Assembly: GCA_037893245.1 (NCBI GenBank)
Contig: JBAIAA010000877.1
Coordinates: 496,001 to 560,000, forward strand
Length of the DNA stretch: 64,000 nt
From: Crossaster papposus
Taxonomy: Eukaryota; Echinodermata; Asteroidea; Velatida; Solasteridae
Reading direction: 5' to 3'
Numbering within the stretch: position 1 is the first letter of the stretch; each line of letters begins with the position of its first letter. The translations under genes were made by a program, and so were the position numbers. Below are positions 56,208-64,000 of the stretch, in pieces. The notes beneath the pieces were generated by a model that saw only the letters and a list, made by a program, of their open reading frames with translations, was not told the DNA's origin and searched no databases.

Positions 56208-56312
56208 GAACGAATACAATAGCTGTTTCGGCTGAAATGCCGAAACAGCTAAAAAAAAAAAAAAAAATCAGAACGAATACAATAGCTGTTTCGGCTGAAT
56301 TGCCGAAACAGC
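56131..56312 (+). repeat. Terminal triple hairpin block of the array
   Basis: Three copies of GAACGAATACAATAGCTG followed by the hairpin AGCTGTTTCGGCTGAAATGC plus its right arm are separated by A tracts of about 15-40 bases. The last hairpin ends at 56312, and the array similarity stops there. Confidence 0.85.
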
Positions 56313-57869
56313 TAATTAAAAGATTATCGGGTAGAGCGCATACAAAATAACTTCAGATGTTCGTTTTGGTCGGTTTGTATAAAGCGGCAAAACAAATTTG
56401 ACGGAACAACTTTTTTGAGGAAGAGTGTCGTAGGGGTTTTGACTCAAGCTATAAAGTAGGGCCAACCCCCCCTCTCCTCTTCTCCAGAAATTCATTATAT
56501 TTGCACTTTAATTTCGTCCGCAAACATCGTCGAGCTCAACTCGGGATTTGATTAAAGTTGCAGTATAATTTTAATTAGAGCATTGCGATTCGTCGTAAAT
56601 TAATGTGTGGTTTTGGGTATTTTGCTTTGTTTTTATTTTAATAGATTTAGACGCTGTTGTCGTTGCATTTTGTTCTGTTTATTATCAAACGTTATGGTTA
56701 ATTTTTGTATTTAAATGACCAAGAGTCTTGAAACAAACGACAAAAAAAACCAAAATTAGTTATTTTTTAAATTTAATTTCGAAAGCCCCGTGAAACGAAT
56801 TTCACAATTTTAGGAGGAATCAGAAGAAATACAAATTGCAACAATACTTGATCTAGAATGGAATTGATTGATAACTATTTGTTTTAAATTGAGAATTGAG
56901 CTATAGGCGATGTTCGGGGATGAAAGTAAAGTGTCGTTATAAGAATGTGTGATACTATAGTGTTAAAATAACTGGGAAAGATATAATATCCTGACTGAAA
57001 AACTCTGTAAATACGGTAATATTTAAGAATTTGTCTCGCTGATTGTTTAGCTATAGCTCCTCACAAGATACGTCAATGGTTTTGTTAAAAAATATAACGT
57101 TATTTGTTTATTTGTTTTTAATACAGTAAGGCCTACCTTGACGTGGTGTTCTTAATCAGAGCTCAGCCGCCGAGAAGAAATCTTAGTGACTGAAGTTGAA
57201 TGTCACCTGAAAATAATACAAAAAAACCAAACACCTTAACTCACAACAAGTCTCTTTATTTGTTTATTTTAATGTATTTTTACAGCGCTTTGAGGCTGTT
57301 GTCAGCGTAAAGGCTATAATTTGTTTGTTTGTTTGTTGTTGATGTTGTGATATCATTATGTTTTATCAAAGCGAGCAGCTGTCCCTAAAAAGAAAGTAAC
57401 AAAGATGATGACGAAATGGGGAGATAGCAAGGGGAGTCTGTGGATGCAAAGAAGGAATACAATACATTTGACGTTTGCTCCAACCCTTTTAAATAAGACT
57501 TATGCCCTAATGGTTTGCACGGAGTGGTGAAAAAATCAATAGGATGGGATGCTTGCGCTAACACCATATGGGTTGTGGATGGTGCCGAGTTCAGTGGACA
57601 TGAGGTGGAAGATTCTGGAACAGGATACGCGGCAGATTCTGACATGATGCTAAAACTGCTTGGTAGGATGCTGGGGTAGGCTGTGTGTGCTCATTGAAGC
57701 ATTTCAGGAGGATAGTGGAACAGCCTGAACATCAAGCACAGTACCAAGGGTATACAATTCAACTATTTACATGAACAACGGAGCAGAGAGTCAAAATATA
57801 ATCTGACACAACTTACTCTATTCACGAGTTTTGTTTAAAACATACTTTTGTAAGAACCACTAATCCGGA
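56313..57869. other. No gene recognised
   Basis: AT-rich sequence with a pyrimidine patch (56466-56487) and GTTTG repeats near 57322. The minus open frame 57385-57645 has no domain signal. I see no promoter or splice-supported exon. Confidence 0.5.
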
Positions 57870-58480
57870 AGGAATTATTATTATTATTATTTATTCATCC
57901 AAGAAAAAAACAAACAAACAGTACATTGACAAAGTTATACAGCTGTACATGAAATCATTGCAAGTATAAAGTAACAATGCTTTCAATATAACAGAAACAA
58001 TAAGTTTAAATAGCAAAACTGAATTATTCAAGAGGTGAAGAGGATTAGAAATCCGGGGTCAGTGGGGGATGGGGTTATCGGAGGGAAACGAATGAAAATG
58101 AGAAGTAAAGTATGCAATGGGGAAGGATTTAAGTGGTTGAGAAGGGGAGGGGTGGAGGAGGGGATTTGTCGAGGAGGGGAGGGGTGGGGAGGAGAGTGGT
58201 CAAGTAGGGGGAGGGAGTTGTGAGTGTGTGGGGTAGGCGAGTGACGAGTGGTTGTGGGTTTACAGAGGAAAAGGAGGGGAAATAGGGAGTGAGAATGTGG
58301 TGTATTTCGGGTGGGGGGGGGGGGGGGGGGGGGGGGGGGGAAGGGTTAGACAAATGATAAAAGATTGAGGGTTGGATCTAAACAAAGACAAGAAAACATT
58401 TCAAGCTGGCCAGGGTAGGCAAAAGTGTACTAAAACACTGTAGCCCTAAAGCCTGCCTACCCAACCTTGAAATGTCTATC
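57870..58480 (-). mobile_element. Possible LINE 3' UTR remnant
   Basis: Read on the minus strand, a long pyrimidine-rich tract with a C run (G run of ~27 on the plus strand, about 58312-58340) leads to CTTGGATGAATAAATAATAA and an (AAT)n tail ending near 57872. A pyrimidine-rich UTR, AATAAA and microsatellite tail together fit a CR1/L2-type LINE end. No ORF remains, so the call is weak. Confidence 0.35.
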
Positions 58481-58847
58481 AATTACCGGTACTATATATC
58501 AAATAAAAATAAATTTAAATTAAATACAATACATTTGATATAAAAAATCTGTTTATTTACATACATGAAAGAACAAGAAGGCAGGCAAGTCAAAAAATAA
58601 AATACAAAATTAACAAACAAACACCCCCCCCCCCAACACCCAAACAAACAAACAAACAACCAAACAAACAATCTATCAAACAAACAATTAACTAGTGGAC
58701 AGGAAAAACTCAAAAAAGCCGAATCCCAAAACTGAGTGGCTCAAAAAGAAATGGGAGGAACAAGAACTCAATGAGGATACGACTTGTTACAAACATTAAT
58801 TTCATCTCAAGACTTGAAAAGCCTGTTTCCATCTGTCACAAAACCTT

Positions 58848-59012
58848 ACCTTGTAAATCTCGTTCTTGCGTTCAGGTCTCTCTCTGGCTGTCCTGTCGAA
58901 GGCGAAGATGAGTTGCGGTCGTTGTGAGGAATGAAGCGCGCGCTTCTGCCTTAAAAACTTGCCAGTGATTTCCTAAGCAGTGACTGAGGAACGTTGCCCG
59001 GTTTGTAATTGG
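58848..59012 (-). promoter_or_regulatory. Possible minus-strand core promoter and first exon
   Basis: On the minus strand a CCAAT (59008-59012) is followed about 50-60 bases later by a GC-rich leader (GCAGAAGCGCGCGCTTC). The leader runs to a good donor, ATTTACAAG|GTAAGG, with the exon end at 58850. It could be a non-coding first exon of a gene transcribed leftward, even the C1q gene, whose body seems to need a 5' exon. The 17-kb gap makes that guesswork. Confidence 0.3.
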
Positions 59013-59622
59013 CCCCTAGCGCACTGTCAATCACACACCACTGACTCGTTTAATATTCATGAACGGGAGTTATGTGAATGTACTTCCTGTCACCGACACT
59101 GTGAAATGAACACATCTTATTGGTGCACGTATTATAGATGTCGGTGACATGTTCAAACGCAATGCCCCTAGCGCACTGTCAATCACGCACCACTGACTCG
59201 TTTAATATTCATGAACGTGAGTTATGTGAATGTACTTCCTGTCACCGACACTGTGAAATGAACACATCTTATTGGTGCACGTATTATAGATGTCGGTGAC
59301 ATGTTCAAACGCAATGCCCCTTGTGCGCTGTCAATCACACACCACTGACTCGTTTAATATTCATGAACGTGAGTTATGTTAATGTGACTTTCAGTCACCG
59401 ACACTGTGAAATGAACCCATCTTATTGGTGGACGTGTTATAGACGTCGATGACATGTTCAAACGCGTGGCCCCTAGTGCGCTGTCAATTACACACCACTG
59501 ACTCGTTTAAATGTATGAACGGGAGTTATGTAAATGCAACTTTCAGTCACCGACACTGTGAAATGAACACATCTTATTGATGGACGTGTTATAGTCGTCG
59601 ATGACACGTTCAAACGCGTGCT
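59013..59622. repeat. Four-copy ~152-bp tandem repeat
   Basis: Units start at 59013, 59165, 59317 and 59470. Each has CCCCTAG(C/T)GC(A/G)CTGTCAAT, CACCACTGACTCGTTTAA, GTCACCGACACTGTGAAATG, CTTATTG(G/A)TG and TGTCG(G/A)TGACA. GTCACCGACA and TGTCGGTGAC are inverted within a unit and can form a hairpin. Each copy has an inverted CCAAT (ATTGG, changed in the last). It lies just upstream of the putative minus-strand promoter. Confidence 0.88.
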
Positions 59623-59864
59623 TTGTGATTGACACTCCCAACTGACCAATGAAAGGAAAACAGATGAGATTCGAAGGTTTGCAGGGGGAAAAGGAAATAA
59701 ATGAACTTGAACCACGTGTACGTGTAGCGGTTCGCAATTGTTTTTCTTCGGCAGCTGTAATGCGTAAACATATAATCATGAAAAGAACAATGAGAACAAT
59801 GGCAACTGACTTATTATTAAAAAACTCTAAAGAACCCCTGTTCTTAATTAACTCACAAATAGCC

Positions 59865-59935
59865 TAGTTGGTAGAGATATAGGCTATGGATCGAAAAGTC
59901 TGTGGTTCGAATCCGGCTGTTGTTAAGGTTTATCT
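59865..59935 (+). other. tRNA-like sequence, probably SINE head
   Basis: TAGCCTAGTTGGTAGAG (A box and D loop, about 59870) and GGTTCGAATCC (perfect B box, 59904-59914) are correctly spaced for a tRNA. The acceptor stem does not close (TCACAAA against CTGTTGTTAA). A tRNA-derived SINE or pseudo-tRNA is likely. Confidence 0.55.
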
Positions 59936-60810
59936 TTTTCTTCGCCAATTTTCTTGCGGAATATCTTAACCAGAGAACAAGGCTAAAGGAAAAACCGGGT
60001 TAGATAGATAAGTGCCTTGACAAATATTGTATTGTGACTTCCCCAATGAAAGACCACTTGAACCACTGACTTGTTGGGTGACCAACTATGATTGGTGGAT
60101 AGAAACATGACGTACACCGGTCCTGATTTGTGTTCGGTTTGTGTTGTATGTAGAGCCCCATTATGAAACAAACACTAGCCACGATATTATTAAAGGTAAC
60201 ATATTAATAATACCAAAACATTGTAAAAACAAATTGTCGAGTTCCACATCTCTACGCTCTACATCAAGTAAAAATATACTATTCTGCGAATGTTTTGAAT
60301 TTTTTTTAAATTTAATTTTGATGGTAACGCATTTACTGGGTTTAATGCCAAAGCCGCTTAAACACTAAAGTTATCAGAATGTGTTTCTACTGATTTGTAG
60401 TTTACTGTGGTTCTGTTTGTTTGTTTGGTTTGTTTTGGTTGTTTTAAGGGGGTGGGGGTGGTCTTCATTATTATTATTATTTTACTTACTTGGTTTAGCT
60501 CAAGACATGCATACAATTATAAATGGTTTAGCCTCAGGTAGAATGTTTAACTGGTTTATTTGCGAGGCGCCCCGGAAAAAAACAATGGAGTCTAAACTTG
60601 TAACCTTTTTAACTGAGCGGGGCATTGTTGTGCTCAGCCAATTTATTGTTCTTAGCAGCTCAATGGAATTGGCTCCTAGAGCTTTGGAGGAAATACAGAC
60701 CGGAAATGAAGTCACGTACCAGACAAAACAACATGAACTTGGTGAACCCTGCACATGCGGCCCCTGCACATCCGATTTACTCCAACGTGACTCAGACTGG
60801 TTCGTCGCGT
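59936..60810. other. No gene recognised
   Basis: It contains T/G-rich low-complexity sequence (60410-60480). The open frame 60381-61112 crosses this and the hairpin below and has no domain; I do not believe it codes. Confidence 0.5.
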
Positions 60811-60954
60811 CGGGCGGTCTGTTCTTGACACGCAAAACTCGGTTGTCGCGCTCAAACGCGACCCAGGAATCTTGCACTCGGAACAGGATCACACACCACC
60901 TATTATTCGGGGTTTTGCACAATCGAGTTTCGCGAGTCAAGAACAGACCGCCCG
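60811..60954. mobile_element. Small hairpin element (144 bp)
   Basis: The 34-base arms CGGGCGGTCTGTTCTTGACA...AAACTCG (60811-60844) and CGAGTTTCGCGAGTCAAGAA...CCGCCCG (60921-60954) are inverted with three mismatches around a ~76-base loop. It is non-coding, and no clear target duplication is seen. Confidence 0.65.
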
Positions 60955-61309
60955 AACCCAGCCTATACGTATTGACCAATCTCATCTCAGCCACGATAAC
61001 CAACCATACATGTACATGTACTTGCAACAACAGACTTATGTTTACATATTACATTTTTACATGTTTTATTTTTGCTGGTTTACGCTCACACACGCCGGGA
61101 TTCACAACTTGAAAAATAGCTATATACAATACAATTCTTATACTTTCAGCTTGTCTATATGTTTATGACCTACACAATGTTTGAATATTATCATATGTTT
61201 TGACATTTTATTCAACTCAATTCGCTTTTACAAACTTAAATATTTTCTTTGACTAGCAACGATTCAGTTATTTGTACATTACAATCTGCATAACGTGGGA
61301 TGTACACTT

Positions 61310-61955
61310 CAATATATAAACTTTTACTTCCGATTTGATTGGAAGCGTATTCACCACAAACCATCATAATACTATTACAATTTGGAATAATTTAAGTTTA
61401 AATGTCAGATGTTCTCCTTCACTTGAGCATTTCAAGAAATCGATGAAACAATGTCTTTTAACATCTTTTTAATACGTCTGCCCTTTTTAATGTCCATTTC
61501 GTGTTTATACTTACCATTTGATTTTTGTTATTTAGATTTTTATACATTTATGTATTTTAAATTCAAATTAACTAACTTTGAGTTAGTGTTCATATGGATG
61601 TGTACATAATGTTTTTGGTTGTATTGTATGTTTGTATATTATTGTGTTTATGTTTGCCTATCTGTTTGTATGGTTACGTACTATACATTTTGAGTATTAT
61701 ATATATGTATTTCTTATCATTTTTATTTATATTTAGAATTGTTATATTTTAGCTTTTAATCGAGTTTTTTTATCCATCAAGTATTCTTATACTTATTGTA
61801 TTTTGTGTTTTTCTTTTAAAATAATTTTATGTTCGTTTTGCTTCTAAATTTAAATACTGTTTTATTGTAATTTTATAATATTATACAGGGCCCCATGGAA
61901 GACCACATATTGCTGTGAATGAGAAACCCTGGTTAAATATAAGAAATAAATAAAT
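61310..61955 (+). mobile_element. LINE 3' end (CR1/L2/Jockey-like), truncated
   Basis: The last codons of an ORF2 can be read at about 61370-61472: TIWNNLSLNVR, SPSLEHFKKSMKQCLLTSF, stop. This is the conserved C-terminus (WN.LP..IR...SL..FK..LK..L) of such LINEs. An AT-rich 3' UTR follows, ending GGGCCCCATGGAAGACC... and a (TAAA)n-like tail near 61950. It is 5'-truncated and unrelated to the Tx1-like copies. Confidence 0.72.
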
Positions 61956-62938
61956 AATAAGATACTATAACCTTACATTTCTGTGAGCATTTTTTCTCTA
62001 TCACTGTTAACATATAAATAAACTGTAAAAAAAAACCTTCTTTAACTCCTAAACCAGGACATTTAACATAAACATGGGTAAGCCCTATTGACTATCTTTA
62101 CGATGAACACTTCGAATCGTTAACGGATGCGGTATTGGCAATCATCCCAACAAATATCTTTACTTTTTACAGCGTTTGCTGCTATCCCTGAATAAAGTTC
62201 ATGAAAATGTTGTAGGATTGGAAACAATTAGGAATTTATCAATATTTAATTGAGACAGGCGAAAAACGGAGATCAAAACCTGGGATTTATTTGGGTTCAG
62301 AAAAAAAGATGCTCTAAAAAAATTCCCGTCTGACCCCCGAAGGCGATCGAGCGCTTGAAAAAGCGAACAAGCTCGAAGATCAAATAATAAATCAAAACTA
62401 AGCATTTCCAATTTTTAGTATTTAAATAACATACACGCACCTTAAAGGACATTCCTCAGCACCCTTCGTGGACCACTAAATACTAATCCCTGATTTGCAT
62501 AAGACACGCACCATTTCCAATAACCGTGCGATCTCACACTTCCGATGAGATAATATAGGTTTTCCCGGCCAATTTCGCAAAATGTTCATTCACTTCTGAA
62601 AATCGGGCATTCGTTTTTGTCTGAATCTGGATGCACGTCTTAATTAACATTTTCAATTCAGCGAACGTTCATTCGTTTTCATTGTCTGTGCATCTGGTTT
62701 TAGGAAACAGACGGCCAATTACGTTACCTGTGCAATCATTTACGCAAGCACACATTTTCGCGCGGAGTTTGGAAATACAATTTCGTGACTGTGCAAACAA
62801 ATGTATGCTTTGTTCATTCAAAATAGCAGGTTATGTTACAGAATTCCAAACCTGCTACCAAATCTTATAAAATCAAGCAGAAATTGAAGCGTATTGGCAC
62901 TGATCATTTGATAATCGACTTCAATCAACCCGTACGCA
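61956..62938. other. No gene recognised
   Basis: Unique-looking sequence. It may include the 5' part of the decayed DNA transposon that follows, but I could not find a matching inverted terminus. Confidence 0.45.
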
Positions 62939-63646
62939 ATGGCAACACGAGGCCATTATAGACGAACCTCTAATGTTGACCGAAACCGTCTCATTGATGC
63001 CTTTGAGAGTGGTGCAGACTATCTGCAGACTACCGATACTCTCGGTATAAATCGATCCACCGCAAGAACAAACGTCCCTACGATTGTGAAGGCCACAGAG
63101 ACCAACTTCCGAAAGGTGGAGCTAGAAGCCGAAAAGTTGACGAGGACATGCGTGCAACACTGGAGAGACTTCTTGATGAAAATTCATTATTGACTCTGGT
63201 GCAAATGAAGCAGCAAATTGAGGTTAGCCTTTCTCATAAACCGATCTTGTCTACAAGCACCATCGCTCGTACCTTGAACGCCATGCTAATGACACTTAAG
63301 ATGGCGGAGGATGCCCCAGACCTGCGCAACGCAGCACGCGTTTTAGATGCTAGACGCGAGTATGCCAATTGGTTCTTGCGCGAGGGTGTACTGGGGCGTC
63401 TCGAGAATGGTTATAACATATGGACTCGTAGATCACAGAGCTCTTCGTGGAGAACCAGCAAGGCGAGTTGTACATAATCAGCGAGGTAAACAAGTCAACA
63501 TTACCTTTGCTATATCCGATGAGGTTGCACTTGTAAATCACACAATTTCTTCTGAAACCGTGACTCGAGCTACCGTTGAGGATTTCCTTGCCTCAACGGT
63601 TGACGAGTGCCGCAGGTTATATCCCGAGAAAACATCGGAGAAATAA
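62939..63646 (+). pseudogene. IS630/Tc1-mariner-type transposase, decayed
   Basis: Three overlapping frames together read as one protein. An HTH start (DRNRLIDAFESGADYLQTTD, then TLGINRSTART) is in frame from 62939. MRATLERLLDENSLLTLVQM continuing to ANWFLREG is in a second frame from 63148. GEPARRVVHNQRGKQVNITF continuing to DEVALVNHTI and DECRRLYPE is back in the first frame to 63646. At least two frameshifts are therefore present. The first catalytic Asp expected just before GYNIWT is missing (VLGRLENGYNIWT). The second and third acidic positions lie beyond the stop and are not seen. A dead, truncated copy. Confidence 0.8.
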
Positions 63647-64000
63647 CACACGACAAATGCACAAGGTGGTACGCTCATGCACAAACTTATCTCCCTCAAT
63701 GCCTAGCCGGAGAACCGATTGAGGGCTAAATTCTAACTGTCACAACATGTAGTTAGTGGTGGCGTTGAAGGGAAAGGGGTGGGTGACAGAATGTAAAGCA
63801 AAGAGGTATACAAAACAACCTTCTTTATGTTAGATAATGTAGATAAATAATGGAAATAAAATTTAAACAAAATCGAACAAACAAGAAAAAAGACGAGTAT
63901 TTTGATATTTATTTAATGTTAATCAGTATTCAACTACAGTGATTTTTGTTTTCAACCAATAAAACACGATGCAGCTTAGAATTTCATTTTAAATTGATTT
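63647..64000. other. No gene recognised
   Basis: AT-rich tail of the window. It contains GAGAACCGATTGAGGGCT and an A-rich stretch but no identifiable feature. Confidence 0.45.

Larger units (their letters stand above)
42108..56312. repeat. 14-kb array of CRE-rich repeats with hairpin punctuation
   Basis: About twelve units start with CTAGA(C/A)ATGTGTTTGTGG plus ACAAACACAGAGCTGTTTCG, at 42108, 42979, 44233, 45234, 45970, 47117, 47847, 49850, 50571, 51355, 52918 and 55394. Spacing varies from about 720 to 2480 bp. Inside are related modules of about 160-200 bp: AAGTC(T/G)(C/G)AAGTCGATCGGATTTACC, ACGTGTACAAA(A/T)CCTATGGG, CCTTTAA(T/C)GTGACGTCAC and TGACGTCATCATGACG. Most units close with an A-rich tract; some add a perfect hairpin. 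The open frames across it (for example CQVSSRSDLPKCQ) recur because the DNA repeats and have no protein signature. No gene lies within it. Confidence 0.88.

Noticed and set aside
42108..56312. CRISPR-like array
   Set aside because: Repeats are long and diverged, spacing is irregular and no unique equal-length spacers exist; the context is eukaryotic.
60381..61112. 243-aa plus-strand frame
   Set aside because: It spans a G/T low-complexity stretch and a hairpin element, with no signal of selection or a domain.

Overview
The window is nuclear DNA of an animal. It has GT-AG introns, tRNA-derived SINEs, several transposon classes, long A tracts and a secreted collagen/C1q protein. The mix of L1/Tx1-type LINEs, Helitrons, piggyBac, fold-back elements, SINEs with an (ATT)n tail and a C1q-domain protein would suit a marine invertebrate, perhaps a deuterostome such as a cephalochordate, hemichordate or echinoderm. 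The sequence alone does not settle the lineage. Little of it is host coding: I can support one plausible intact host gene (a C1q/collagen protein at 41.2-42.0 kb, minus strand) and one decayed five-exon FAD-dependent oxidoreductase gene (33.3-40.1 kb, plus strand). Almost everything else is mobile or repetitive.

Layout. 1-8.9 kb: two L1/Tx1-like LINEs head to tail on the minus strand. The first has a frameshifted ORF2 and runs off the left edge; the second has both ORFs open. A 21-nt match to the 5' end of U2 snRNA lies just upstream of the second. 8.9-16.5 kb: a head-to-tail array of non-autonomous Helitrons in which the 3' hairpin-CTAG end of one copy touches the 5' TC end of the next. 17-20.4 kb: MITEs, minisatellites, a tRNA-like sequence and a LINE fragment. 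20.69-28.62 kb: a piggyBac element with matching 17-bp ends and an apparently intact two-exon transposase, split by a 4.26-kb fold-back element that itself carries a TTAA-flanked MITE. 28.8-32.3 kb: an inverted minisatellite pair, a TTA-flanked TIR element, and a second fold-back that shares its terminal sequence and 3-bp duplication size with the first and has a small piggyBac-type MITE in its spacer. 33.3-40.1 kb: the broken oxidoreductase, whose introns hold a nested MITE pair, a third kind of fold-back and two SINEs in opposite orientation. 41.2-42.0 kb: the C1q gene. 42.1-56.3 kb: a 14-kb array of related repeats dense in TGACGTCA and punctuated by A tracts and small perfect hairpins. 56.3-64 kb: mostly gene-free, with LINE 3' remnants, a possible minus-strand first exon next to a four-copy 152-bp tandem repeat, a SINE-like tRNA relic and a decayed IS630/Tc1-type transposase.

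How the parts work together. The LINE ORFs would act as an RNA-binding chaperone plus endonuclease/reverse transcriptase. The piggyBac transposase could act on its own ends. The Helitrons, fold-backs and MITEs carry no enzyme and depend on proteins supplied elsewhere. All boundaries were read by eye; no alignment or database search was possible.
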